Assembly: GCF_024347315.1 (NCBI RefSeq)
Contig: NZ_AP025460.1
Span: forward strand, 3,224,001 to 3,288,000
Direction of reading: 5' to 3'
Length of the DNA: 64,000 nucleotides
From: Vibrio atlanticus
GTDB taxonomy: Bacteria; Pseudomonadota; Gammaproteobacteria; Enterobacterales; Vibrionaceae
The position numbers and the translations under genes are program-made. The notes beneath the pieces were generated by a model. It saw only the letters and a program-made list of their open reading frames with translations, was not told where the DNA came from and made no database searches. Positions 52,817-61,344 of this stretch are shown here, piece after piece; position 1 is the stretch's first letter; the number at the start of each line of letters is the position of its first letter.

Positions 52817-53007
52817 GAGCTTTTTTAAATAAAAGTTTTGTTCGCCTAAAAAGCCACCACATCCGCATTTTTCGAATAAAAACTAAACATTTGAGACGTA
52901 TCACAGCAATACATTGGCAAAATGGAAGCCATGAACGTAAGATTCATGTGTCTATTTTGTTAATGGTAGATGCGTATATTTCGTTTATTAATATGTAGTA
53001 TTCCGAT

Positions 53008-53460
53008 ATGAACTCAAAAAAATCGATGTTGTTAATTGTCGCGCTAGCTGTATTGGGCGGCATTGTTTTCTCTCAGGTAGATATATCGCCTGCAATTACC
53101 TTTATCCTTGGTGTCTTGGCTTCCGCTTTTGTTGTTAATTTTTCAAGCACCAACTCAAAATCAGAGTCAGAACCTAAGGCTTCAACAAAAACACTTTATG
53201 TAGGTAACCTTCCATACAAAGCGAATGAATCACATGTACGTGAATTGTTCTCTGAATATGGTGAAGTATTTGCTGTACGTTTAATGAAAGACAAACGTAC
53301 TGGTAAAAGAAGAGGTTTTGGATTTGTTGTTATGGCAAGTAATGATGTGAATCATGCTATTTCAGAACTTAACGATAAAGATTACATGCAACGTACTTTA
53401 AAAGTACGCGTTGCAAACGATCCTAAACATCCAGAAACGGACGAAGCTGAGCTGAGCTAA
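53008..53460 (+). CDS. Membrane-anchored RRM-type RNA-binding protein
   Basis: Protein of 150 residues with two predicted membrane helices (about 7-22 and 27-45) followed by one RNA recognition motif. RNP2 is LYVGNL at 63-68 and RNP1 is RGFGFVVM at 102-109, both with the aromatic residues that stack on RNA. The C-terminus is short and acidic. The RRM should face the cytoplasm. RRM proteins are known in several bacteria; their role is poorly defined. The last 38 bases overlap the 3' end of murI on the other strand. No strong ribosome-binding site is seen before the ATG. Confidence 0.85.
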   Translation: MNSKKSMLLIVALAVLGGIVFSQVDISPAITFILGVLASAFVVNFSSTNSKSESEPKASTKTLYVGNLPYKANESHVRELFSEYGEVFAVRLMKDKRTGKRRGFGFVVMASNDVNHAISELNDKDYMQRTLKVRVANDPKHPETDEAELS

Positions 53461-54229
53461 ACCCTAACTGCTTCAGCATACTATTTAGTGCACTTTCTTT
53501 TTTAGGAAGTGCACTACAAAAAGCCTCACGCACTCCCCCTTCTTCAGTACTGCTCTCTAAATCCAATAAATCTTGAACCCGTTTAGCAATAGCCTTACCT
53601 GAATCAATCAACATCACGTTTTTACCTAGCACTTGCTGAATCTCTGATTTGATCAGTGGAAAATGAGTGCACCCTAAAACAGCCACATCAATTGTGTTGA
53701 TCATTGGTTGAAGGATTTGCTGCAGCTCTTCAAGGTTAATCACCTCACCTCTGAGTTTATCTTCGGCCATATCCACCAACTGAGTCGAACCTAAAAGATC
53801 AACTCTTTTATTACTAGAGAAGTTTTTGATGAGCTCGTGTGTGTATTCACGAGTAATCGTTGCGGGTGTCGCAATAAGACCAACGGCTTTATTGGCAAGT
53901 AGGGATGCTGGCTTGATTGCCGGAACAACCCCGACAATAGGGATTGGGTTATTTGCCCTTAGTGTAGGCAACACAATTGTACTTGCTGTATTGCAGGCTA
54001 TCACCACAATATCAATAGCGTGGCTAGCCACAAAACTGGCGACGATGCTTTGAACTCTGTGGATAAGGACTTGCTGGTCTAGCTCACCGTATGGGTAAGC
54101 TTCGTTATCGAATACATAAGTATAGTTATGATTCGGTAGTAACTGGCTTATCTCTTTATATACGGACAGACCGCCAACTCCAGAATCAAAGATCAATATG
54201 TTTTTTTGTATGCTTTCCGACACAACCAT
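53423..54229 (-). CDS. murI: Glutamate racemase
   Basis: Interconverts L- and D-glutamate, supplying D-Glu for peptidoglycan. It is 268 residues. The N-terminal [10 protein letters not shown] binds substrate, and the two catalytic cysteines are in VIACNTAST and LGCTHFPLI. Start: the ATG at 54229 is used, but a GTG two codons later has better spacing from AGGT and may be the true one. It is the third gene of a btuB group on the minus strand; E. coli also has btuB-murI. The 3' end overlaps the convergent RRM gene. Confidence 0.94.
   Translation of the reverse strand: MVVSESIQKNILIFDSGVGGLSVYKEISQLLPNHNYTYVFDNEAYPYGELDQQVLIHRVQSIVASFVASHAIDIVVIACNTASTIVLPTLRANNPIPIVGVVPAIKPASLLANKAVGLIATPATITREYTHELIKNFSSNKRVDLLGSTQLVDMAEDKLRGEVINLEELQQILQPMINTIDVAVLGCTHFPLIKSEIQQVLGKNVMLIDSGKAIAKRVQDLLDLESSTEEGGVREAFCSALPKKESALNSMLKQLGFSSAQLRPFLDV
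53488..53516. other. Strong hairpin inside the murI 3' end
   Basis: AGTGCACTTTC / GGAAGTGCACT inverted repeat around a TTTTTTA loop, about 30-55 bases after the end of the convergent RRM gene. It may protect or end the RRM transcript; without a T-tract after the stem it is not a standard terminator. Confidence 0.45.
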
Positions 54230-54289
54230 TACCTGTAATAAGTTCCGTTGCAATGATACCCCTTCACTTAGTTTTCGCCAATCATCACT

Positions 54290-54955
54290 CTACATAATGC
54301 AGGCTCGGTAGCGTTGATGCACAAAGCGCTCACCCTGCTCTACATTTTCCAGCTCTATCTCAAGCCTTCCTTTAAAGCATGGCGCTGACGTGACTAAAGT
54401 ATGGAACTCACCATCTTCGCCGCATGGGTCGACGTGACTCGGTAAACTGTCGATTAGCTCAAACGTGTATTCTTTCCCGCAATAGCTCATGTCTAATGCA
54501 TCGGTATCGACCGTGACGAGAAAGGTTTCGATTCCTCTGTCTATTATTTCACTCGCAAGTACCTGACTGCTCTCTCCCATTAGGGGAAACACACACTCCC
54601 AACCAGCTGGCTCTATATAACTTCTTCGGTAATCGGCAATGCCATTACAGAACATATCTCCAAACGCGACCGCATCGATTGATAAGCTAGAATCTTTAAG
54701 TACCGAGACAATCGTACTTTGGTAAACCTCATTACTTGGGAAGACTTCCGGTAGCTCAATCATGATTAATGGTAAACCGACCAATCGAGCTTGCATTGCA
54801 ACTACCTCAATAGGAGTTACCTGGAAAGGAACTTCATCTCCAACATACGTAGTATACAGAGCAACAACTTCATACTCGGTGCTTTCAAGTAGGCGCTCTA
54901 ACGTTAACGTAGAGTCTTTACCTGACGACCAACTTATGACGACTTTCTTTTTCAT
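54290..54955 (-). CDS. Dph6-related ATP pyrophosphatase
   Basis: Adenine-nucleotide alpha-hydrolase family protein of 221 residues. The PP-loop is SWSSGKDSTLTLERL at about residues 7-21. The C-terminal half contains the family-specific DPCGEDGEFHTLV and FGDMFCNGIADYRR. Eukaryotic and archaeal Dph6 amidates diphthine on EF2, but bacteria lack diphthamide, so the substrate here is unknown. The ATG at 54955 has GGAT upstream; a TTG four codons earlier is less likely. It lies between btuB (36 bases before the ATG upstream gene ends at 55004) and murI, so it is probably under the cobalamin riboswitch. Confidence 0.82.
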   Translation of the reverse strand: MKKKVVISWSSGKDSTLTLERLLESTEYEVVALYTTYVGDEVPFQVTPIEVVAMQARLVGLPLIMIELPEVFPSNEVYQSTIVSVLKDSSLSIDAVAFGDMFCNGIADYRRSYIEPAGWECVFPLMGESSQVLASEIIDRGIETFLVTVDTDALDMSYCGKEYTFELIDSLPSHVDPCGEDGEFHTLVTSAPCFKGRLEIELENVEQGERFVHQRYRACIM

Positions 54956-54967
54956 TGATACATCCAA

Positions 54968-54995
54968 TAAGAAAAAACCGCCCGAAGGCGGTTTG
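54968..54995. other. Hairpin between btuB and the Dph6-like gene
   Basis: The plus strand reads AAAAAACCGCC CGAA GGCGGTTTGC. On the minus strand this is a GC-rich stem with tail TTTTTTC, an apparent intrinsic terminator directly after btuB. It would limit riboswitch-controlled transcription from reaching the two downstream genes. Confidence 0.8.
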
Positions 54996-55003
54996 CATAC
55001 CAG

Positions 55004-56878
55004 TTAGAACTGATATGAAGCATTTAGGTAGTATGCTTGATCTTGCGTTTCATACTTATCCACCGTTTGGTATTGAGTATTAAACAAGTTTTCAACTTTA
55101 GCTCGTAGTTTCCATTGTTCGGTCAACTGGTAAGCTAGTGTAAAGTTCACGAGGCTATACGGTTCAAGTTCCACCGTATTTTTTGCATCGTCATAGCGTT
55201 TACCTTGATACTGATAGCTCAAATCACCACGCCAGTGATTGTGTTCATAGCTGACCAACCATTTCGCTGCAAAGTTTGCTCTACGAGACAGCTCTTTATC
55301 TTGAATGTCTTCTGGTTGACCATAACCAGCAACATTGATTTTGTTGTTATGGTCTAGGAAGTCTAGCGACACTGAGTGTGAAATCACGCCGGTCTCAAAC
55401 TGCGAGCTTACTTCAATACCACGTATTGTCGCATCAGAATTCTTTAAAACTTCACCTTTTGACTGATAACTTACCAAATTAGTAATTTTGTTTGAATAAC
55501 CTACAACGCGTATATCTGATACGTCAGAGAAGAACTCAAATCCAGCCTCAAAACTCAAAGACTCTTCTGGTTTCAAGTCACTCTTACCATAGCCAGGCCA
55601 GAATAGGTCATTGTATGTCGGAGCTCGAAAGGCAGTACCACCAGACGCAATCAAACGCCAATTCTGATTAACAAGATAACCAATTCCTAGCTGCCATGTC
55701 GACTTTCCGCCATAGACTTCGTTGTCATCATGACGAACACTTGCTTCAATTTGCAAACCTGAATTGTCATAGAAAGCCGAAGCGAATACTGCATTATTCT
55801 TACGACTAGTACCGTCATATTTCTGGTAACTATTGCTGCTCCAAATTTTGGAATCAGCCACGGTGTCTTTAGTTAGGTCGACGCCTGCATTAAGTACAAA
55901 GATCTCAGATAACTTATAAGAGTTCAGCCAGTTAAGAGCATGGCGGTCAGTGATTAAGTGGCTACCCGGAACTTGACCGCCTTTATTGTTACTATCGTCG
56001 CGGTTAGTTGATACAGACAAAGATGAACGATACTTCTCACCATTATATGCAACAAGCGCTGCGTAGTTGAAAAGAATAGATTCTTGCTCATCAGCTGATA
56101 GCTTACCTGTTGAAAAGTCCTTATAACTTTCATATTCAGTCACACCTTTATGATAGAAGCCCATCACTTTGGCAGACCACTCAGGTGAAAAGTTTGTCCC
56201 AACCTCAAGCGTTAAGTCTTGACGGCTATAGCCATCTTCATCAGGTTGAGCCGGGCCAGTGCCTACGACATCAAAACCATCTGACGCTTCAGTGTTTACA
56301 GACATATTGATCCAAGATTTCTGACCAACTTTAGAGCTCACACCAGCTGCACCTTGGCGATAGTTATCAGTACCAGCACCAACTTGAACAGTACCAGAGT
56401 CAACATCAGCCCCTGATGAAGTAATAATGTTAATTACACCACCTATTGCATCAGCACCATATACCGCAGCACGAGCACCTTTTACTAACTCGATACGTTC
56501 AACGCCGCTTAGAGGAATCGCTGAGAAGTTCGCACTACCAGTTGTCGCACTACCAATTCTCACCCCGTTATAGAGGACAATGCTTTGATTCGATGAGGTA
56601 CCGCGAACAAAGACTGAACTGTTTTGTCCACGTCCGCCATTTTGCGTTACTTGCACACCAGGTAATAATGCTAAAGCTTCCGTTAGAGATTTGATTTGCA
56701 GGTTATCAATTTGCTCTTTAGTCACAATATCGACTGTTGCTGTAACTTGACCCACAGACTGCTCAAAGCGGTTAGCCGTAACCACCATGGTTTCGTCAGC
56801 AGATGCTTCTTGTGCGTGTAAATTGGAGATAGGTGAAAGCAGCGATGCTACAGCAACCGCTAAAAGGGATTTGTTCAT
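55004..56878 (-). CDS. btuB: TonB-dependent vitamin B12 receptor
   Basis: Outer-membrane beta-barrel that imports cobalamin using TonB energy. It is 624 residues. There is a signal peptide of about 22 residues (MNKSLLAVAVASLLSPISNLHA), then a TonB box near DETMVVTANRF, the plug domain (LTEALALLPGVQVTQNGGRG, VYGADAIGGVINI) and a 22-strand barrel ending in the C-terminal aromatic (NASYQF). A cobalamin riboswitch lies directly upstream, which supports B12 rather than another siderophore as ligand. It is divergent from trmA, as in E. coli. Confidence 0.94.
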   Translation of the reverse strand: MNKSLLAVAVASLLSPISNLHAQEASADETMVVTANRFEQSVGQVTATVDIVTKEQIDNLQIKSLTEALALLPGVQVTQNGGRGQNSSVFVRGTSSNQSIVLYNGVRIGSATTGSANFSAIPLSGVERIELVKGARAAVYGADAIGGVINIITSSGADVDSGTVQVGAGTDNYRQGAAGVSSKVGQKSWINMSVNTEASDGFDVVGTGPAQPDEDGYSRQDLTLEVGTNFSPEWSAKVMGFYHKGVTEYESYKDFSTGKLSADEQESILFNYAALVAYNGEKYRSSLSVSTNRDDSNNKGGQVPGSHLITDRHALNWLNSYKLSEIFVLNAGVDLTKDTVADSKIWSSNSYQKYDGTSRKNNAVFASAFYDNSGLQIEASVRHDDNEVYGGKSTWQLGIGYLVNQNWRLIASGGTAFRAPTYNDLFWPGYGKSDLKPEESLSFEAGFEFFSDVSDIRVVGYSNKITNLVSYQSKGEVLKNSDATIRGIEVSSQFETGVISHSVSLDFLDHNNKINVAGYGQPEDIQDKELSRRANFAAKWLVSYEHNHWRGDLSYQYQGKRYDDAKNTVELEPYSLVNFTLAYQLTEQWKLRAKVENLFNTQYQTVDKYETQDQAYYLNASYQF

Positions 56879-56929
56879 GTTGTTGTGATCCTAAATCGCG
56901 TAAAGTCCTACCAAACCACATTTTATGGT

Positions 56930-57115
56930 TTAGCTGCTGGCAGGTATTCGGACTCAAGAGCACAACCTTGCGGTTACCTAATATTCGACTTCCCACAAAA
57001 TGCTATTTGCAGTGTCTATGAATACTTGTTCTCTTTTACCGCTGCGCGTCAGTTCTGGATTTTCACCAGATTCCCTTTCAGCCATCTATACATCTAGATA
57101 GCACCAGCTTGCAAA
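56930..57115 (-). ncRNA. Cobalamin riboswitch
   Basis: The minus strand contains the conserved landmarks in order: GGGAATCTGGTGAAAATCC, ACTGACGCGCAGCGG, and the B12 box AGTCCGAATACCTGCCAGC at 56938-56956. It sits 52 bases before btuB, so adenosylcobalamin binding should reduce btuB expression, as in E. coli. Ends are approximate. Confidence 0.92.
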
Positions 57116-57120
57116 GATGG

Positions 57121-57150
57121 TATTAAGCTATCTTTCTTTTGTCCAGTCAA
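57121..57150 (-). promoter_or_regulatory. Predicted btuB promoter
   Basis: Minus strand TTGACT (57150-57145), 18 bases, TTAATA (57126-57121), just upstream of the riboswitch. Confidence 0.6.
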
Positions 57151-57307
57151 TATTCAAAATTTCCGTGCTACAGAACCTTAGTGATATTAGATTGCTATTA
57201 TTTACGAACGATCTTTTACTCATTGTTAGGACAACACTGGACATAGTGCTGAGATTGAATAAAATCTGCGCTCTTGATTTAAAAGCACGATAGCAAAAGG
57301 CATAACA

Positions 57308-58417
57308 ATGGCGAATTTAGAAGTAAACCCGCAACGCTACCAAGAACAACTGGCAGAAAAGACTGAGCGTCTTACTGAAATGTTCTCAGAATATAATGTG
57401 CCTGAGCTGGAAGTGTATGAATCTCCAGAACAACACTACCGTATGCGTGCAGAGTTCCGCGTGTGGCATGAAGGTGACGATATGTATTACGTCATGTTCA
57501 ATCAAGAAACTAAAGAAAAATACCGTGTCGACCAGTTCCCTGCGGCTAGCCGCCTGATTAACGACCTAATGCCTCTATTAACGGATGCAATGAAGGACAA
57601 CCACTCTCTACGCCACAAACTATTCCAAGTAGACTTCCTTTCTACATTAAGCGGCGAGATTTTGGTGTCACTGCTTTACCACCGCCAATTAGGTGAGCAG
57701 TGGATTCAAGATGCTAAAGCACTTAAGCAGCAATTAAACGATGAAGGTTTTAACCTAAACCTGATCGGCCGTGCGCGTAAGATGAAAATCGTGCTGGACC
57801 GCGACTACGTTATTGAAAAGCTAGATGTGAATGGTGATAGCTACATCTACCAGCAAGTTGAGAACAGCTTTACTCAACCAAACGGTAAAGTAGCAGAGAA
57901 AATGTTGGAGTGGGCAGTCGACTGTACTCAAGACAGCAAAGGCGACTTACTTGAACTTTACTGTGGTAACGGTAACTTCTCACTAGCACTGGCACAGAAC
58001 TTCGAACGTGTACTGGCAACAGAACTGGCGAAGCCGTCAGTAGAATCTGCGCAATACAACATCGCAGCCAACAAGATTGAAAATGTTCAGATCATCCGCA
58101 TGTCTGCGGAAGATTTTACCGTAGCAATGGAAGGCAAGCGTGAATTCCGTCGTCTACAGCAAGCGAACATCGATCTTAAGAGCTACAACTGCAACACTAT
58201 CTTCGTTGATCCACCGCGTTCAGGTATGGATGTTGATACTTGTAAGATGGTTCAAGGCTACGAGCGCATCATGTACATCTCTTGTAACCCTGAGACATTG
58301 AAAGAGAACCTAGACATTCTAAGCGAAACACACGACATCACTCGTTTTGCTCTATTTGACCAGTTCCCTTACACACACCACATGGAAGCGGGTGTGTTCC
58401 TAGAGCGTAAAGCGTAA
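57308..58417 (+). CDS. trmA: tRNA (uracil-5-)-methyltransferase
   Basis: Makes ribothymidine at position 54 in the T-loop of tRNAs using SAM. It is 369 residues (E. coli 366). The SAM-binding motif is [16 protein letters not shown]; the catalytic cysteine lies in [13 protein letters not shown], and [10 protein letters not shown] is conserved. The C-terminal [16 protein letters not shown] is the RumA/TrmA ending with the catalytic glutamate. AAGG lies eight bases before the ATG. A bidirectional terminator separates it from yijD. Confidence 0.97.
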   Translation: MANLEVNPQRYQEQLAEKTERLTEMFSEYNVPELEVYESPEQHYRMRAEFRVWHEGDDMYYVMFNQETKEKYRVDQFPAASRLINDLMPLLTDAMKDNHSLRHKLFQVDFLSTLSGEILVSLLYHRQLGEQWIQDAKALKQQLNDEGFNLNLIGRARKMKIVLDRDYVIEKLDVNGDSYIYQQVENSFTQPNGKVAEKMLEWAVDCTQDSKGDLLELYCGNGNFSLALAQNFERVLATELAKPSVESAQYNIAANKIENVQIIRMSAEDFTVAMEGKREFRRLQQANIDLKSYNCNTIFVDPPRSGMDVDTCKMVQGYERIMYISCNPETLKENLDILSETHDITRFALFDQFPYTHHMEAGVFLERKA

Positions 58418-58453
58418 ACCTCGCTCTCTAAGTCGAAGCTAAGCAGCAGATAC

Positions 58454-58487
58454 AAAAAAACGAGCCAATTGGCTCGTTTTTTTATTG
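58454..58487. terminator. Bidirectional terminator between trmA and yijD
   Basis: AAAAAAACGAGCC AATT GGCTCGTTTTTTT: perfect 13-base arms with A- and T-tracts for both convergent genes. Confidence 0.93.
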
Positions 58488-58497
58488 ATAGATTGGT

Positions 58498-58869
58498 TTA
58501 AGCAGTTTTACCGATAAAGCCTAGCTTCTTACCTACCCAAGCGAGCAGTAGCATCGCGACGATAATCGCAAAGAAGTTTGACCCGGCATCAGGGTGTTGT
58601 GCTTTCACAAAAGCCGAGTGGCCAAATGCACCTACAAAGAAACAAGCTAAACCCACTAACGGAATATCTTCAGATACTGGATTTGTTAGGTACTCTTGGT
58701 ATAGCGCTTGTACAGCCAACACTAAAGCAATCAGCGGGAAAATAGAGAAGCCCACTTCGCTCATTGTTACCCAAGATAACAGTGCATCACCACACACACC
58801 TGCTACAACAGCAAGTACGAGTGTCTTTCTTTCAGAACCACGGTTTACAGTATTATTTTCATTCGACAT
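58498..58869 (-). CDS. yijD: YijD family inner-membrane protein
   Basis: Small membrane protein of 123 residues with about four hydrophobic segments (18-36, 42-58, 70-86, 98-115) and no known catalytic motif. Its function is unknown. It belongs with FabR: its ATG overlaps the fabR stop codon by one base (TAATG), and the fabR-yijD pair is conserved in enterobacteria. This linkage suggests, but does not show, a role near unsaturated fatty acid or membrane homeostasis. Confidence 0.88.
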   Translation of the reverse strand: MSNENNTVNRGSERKTLVLAVVAGVCGDALLSWVTMSEVGFSIFPLIALVLAVQALYQEYLTNPVSEDIPLVGLACFFVGAFGHSAFVKAQHPDAGSNFFAIIVAMLLLAWVGKKLGFIGKTA

Positions 58870-59501
58870 TATTCAATCCCGCCTTTTAATCGGTTACGTT
58901 CACGTTCTTTACGATACCAAAAAGCTCCTTTGGCCATCATTCGCAATTGCATGATCAAACGCTCAGCCAATTCATCTCGCTGACGTCGATCTAAATCTAA
59001 TGCTTCTGCCCCTGAGTTAAAAACCAAGATGACGGAGGCTTCCGCTTGAGTAAAAGCTTCGTCTCTTGTCATTCCTGTTGTGATCAAATATTCGGTTAAC
59101 TCAGCAGAGAAATGCTGTATCTCACGAGCTACCGCTGCACGAAACTCAAATGAAGTTCCTGAGCGCTCCCGCAATAACAGTCTGAATACGTTTGGGCTGC
59201 TTTCAATGAATTCCATAAAGGTTTCAACCGATGTGCGAATCACGCTGCCTTCTTTTACTATGCGTTGCCTAGCTTGACGCATCAACTGACGCAACAATAA
59301 GCCACCTTCATCGACCATGGTTAAGCCAAGCTCATCCATGTCTTTAAAATGGCGATAAAAGGAAGTCGGAGCTATTCCAGCCTCACGAGCGACTTCTCTC
59401 AAGCTTAGATTAGAAAAACTACGATCGGCACTGAGTTGGCTAAATGCCGCATCGATTAAGCTACGACGAGTTTTTTCTTTTTGCTGTGCGCGAATGCCCA
59501 T
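58869..59501 (-). CDS. fabR: TetR-family repressor of unsaturated fatty acid synthesis
   Basis: Senses the acyl-chain pool and represses fabA/fabB. It is 210 residues. The N-terminal helix-turn-helix [26 protein letters not shown] is nearly identical to E. coli FabR, and the conserved [31 protein letters not shown] follows. The start at 59501 ([15 protein letters not shown]) matches E. coli; an ATG three codons upstream is the alternative, and both have weak ribosome-binding sites. Divergent from sthA, as in E. coli. Confidence 0.94.
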   Translation of the reverse strand: MGIRAQQKEKTRRSLIDAAFSQLSADRSFSNLSLREVAREAGIAPTSFYRHFKDMDELGLTMVDEGGLLLRQLMRQARQRIVKEGSVIRTSVETFMEFIESSPNVFRLLLRERSGTSFEFRAAVAREIQHFSAELTEYLITTGMTRDEAFTQAEASVILVFNSGAEALDLDRRQRDELAERLIMQLRMMAKGAFWYRKERERNRLKGGIE

Positions 59502-59510
59502 TGGTTTCAT

Positions 59511-59837
59511 ACTTTATCAACATCTTCTTTTACAGCCTAAACAGGCATGTCTAATACTCTATTCAATATAACGCGAATCACTTACTTATATAAGGCACTC
59601 TGGTTATATAAGACACTAAACACACCTCTTTGTTCACGTATCGAAGTAAATACGTTCAAAGAAAACATTTCAATATCCGCACCGTCATTTGGAGACATAC
59701 GACATACCAAATATTATTTTTTCAGTAGCATGACGTGATCTCACCGACTCTCTGATGCCCTTTTCATGTACCCAAGAACAGAATCAGTTAAAATCTCGCT
59801 AAAGCAATGTTAATCAAATATAACAAGGAAGATATCT
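59511..59837. other. fabR-sthA divergent intergenic region
   Basis: 327 gene-free bases. It contains two direct repeats, TTATATAAGGCACT (59586-59599) and TTATATAAGACACT (59604-59617), 18 bases apart start to start, and the AAGGAAG ribosome-binding site of sthA. Nothing else is recognised. Confidence 0.6.
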
Positions 59838-61238
59838 ATGTCGCACTCCAACCACTTTGATGTAATCGTAATTGGTAGTGGCCCCGGAGGAGAAGGGGCA
59901 GCGATGGGATTAACCAAAGCCGGGTTGAACGTTGCTATCATTGAAAAAGAGAGCAGCGTTGGTGGTGGTTGTACCCATTGGGGGACCATTCCTTCCAAAG
60001 CACTGCGTCATGCCGTAAGTCGTATTATTGAATTCAACAGTAACCCTCTGTTTTGTCAGAATAATAAAAGTATCCACTCAACATTTTCCAATATTCTGGG
60101 GCATGCTAAATCGGTCATCGACAAACAGACTCGCTTGCGCCAAGGTTTCTACGATCGCAACCAATGCACGTTAGTCTTCGGTACTGCACGTTTTATCGAT
60201 ACCCACACGATCTCCGTAATGCAAAGCGACGGTACTGAAGAACACTACAGCGCAGACAAATTTGTTATCGCGACAGGTTCTCGTCCTTATCAGCCAGACA
60301 ACGTCGACTTCATGCATGAACGTGTCTACGACAGCGATTCGATTCTTTCTCTTAAACACGATCCTCAGCACATCATCATCTATGGTGCTGGTGTTATCGG
60401 CTGTGAATATGCCTCTATATTTCGCGGTTTAGGCGTTAAAACCGATCTCATTAATACTCGCGATCGCCTGTTGTCCTTCTTAGATAACGAAACCTCAGAT
60501 GCACTTTCTTACCACTTCTGGAACAGTGGCGTTGTTATTCGTAACGATGAGACCTTTGAGAAAATTGAAGGAACTGATGATGGTGTAATCATTCACCTAG
60601 AGTCAGGTAAAAAAATGCGTGCCGATTGCCTACTGTATGCCAATGGTCGAACGGGCAATACAGATAAACTGAACCTTGGTGCGGTTGGCTTAGAAGCGGA
60701 CTCTCGTGGACAAGTATCAGTCAACAGCAACTACCAAACCAGTGTTGAACATGTTTACGCTGTCGGTGATGTGATTGGGTATCCTAGCCTAGCAAGTGCT
60801 GCTTATGACCAAGGTCGATTTGTGGCTCAAGCCGTGGTGAAAGGTGAAGCAGAAAGACACCTTATCGAAGACATCCCAACAGGTATCTACACCATTCCTG
60901 AGATCAGCTCTGTCGGTAAAACCGAGCAAGAGCTTACCGCAGCTAAAGTGCCGTATGAAGTGGGACGTTCTTCATTCAAGCACTTAGCTCGCGCTCAAAT
61001 TGCAGGTAAAGATATTGGTAGCTTGAAGATACTTTTCCATCGTGAAACTAAAGAGATTTTAGGTATCCACGTGTTTGGTGAACGTGCCGCTGAAATCATT
61101 CACATTGGTCAGGCGATCATGGAACAAAAAGGCGAAGCCAACACCATCGAATACTTTGTGAATACCACCTTTAACTATCCGACGATGGCCGAGGCGTATC
61201 GCGTAGCAGCGCTTAACGGACTTAACCGTTTGTTCTAA
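59838..61238 (+). CDS. sthA: Soluble pyridine nucleotide transhydrogenase
   Basis: FAD flavoprotein that moves reducing equivalents between NADPH and NAD+, helping reoxidise excess NADPH. It is 466 residues. The FAD-binding motif is [11 protein letters not shown], and the NAD(P)-binding motif is [16 protein letters not shown]. In the place of the redox disulfide of related enzymes the sequence is [17 protein letters not shown]: only one cysteine, the known SthA feature that separates it from lipoamide dehydrogenase. C-terminal [20 protein letters not shown] is the dimer interface. A strong terminator follows. Confidence 0.96.
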   Translation: MSHSNHFDVIVIGSGPGGEGAAMGLTKAGLNVAIIEKESSVGGGCTHWGTIPSKALRHAVSRIIEFNSNPLFCQNNKSIHSTFSNILGHAKSVIDKQTRLRQGFYDRNQCTLVFGTARFIDTHTISVMQSDGTEEHYSADKFVIATGSRPYQPDNVDFMHERVYDSDSILSLKHDPQHIIIYGAGVIGCEYASIFRGLGVKTDLINTRDRLLSFLDNETSDALSYHFWNSGVVIRNDETFEKIEGTDDGVIIHLESGKKMRADCLLYANGRTGNTDKLNLGAVGLEADSRGQVSVNSNYQTSVEHVYAVGDVIGYPSLASAAYDQGRFVAQAVVKGEAERHLIEDIPTGIYTIPEISSVGKTEQELTAAKVPYEVGRSSFKHLARAQIAGKDIGSLKILFHRETKEILGIHVFGERAAEIIHIGQAIMEQKGEANTIEYFVNTTFNYPTMAEAYRVAALNGLNRLF

Positions 61239-61256
61239 ACAAAGAAGCAACAGGAC

Positions 61257-61282
61257 TATTTGACCACCTGTAGGCCAAATAC
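61257..61282. repeat. Palindromic 26-base motif, copy 2
   Basis: TATTTGACCACC, TG, TAGGCCAAATAC; 23/26 identical to 13891-13916. Here it lies between the sthA stop and the sthA terminator. Confidence 0.6.
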
Positions 61283-61284
61283 AT

Positions 61285-61320
61285 AAACAGCAAGCCATGA
61301 GCTTGCTGTTTTTATTTTTC
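61285..61320 (+). terminator. Intrinsic terminator of sthA
   Basis: AACAGCAAGC / GCTTGCTGTT stem with CATGA loop, then TTTATTTTTC. Confidence 0.88.
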
Positions 61321-61344
61321 GTTCCCTGAACTAAGCTATGCAAA

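Larger units (their letters stand above)
52400..53007 (-). other. rrn3 leader, promoters and upstream region
   Basis: 608 gene-free bases: 16S leader with boxA (52632-52643), two tandem promoters, an A/T-rich stretch upstream of the distal promoter (about 52817-52845), then about 150 bases leading to the RRM gene with no other recognisable element. Confidence 0.75.
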
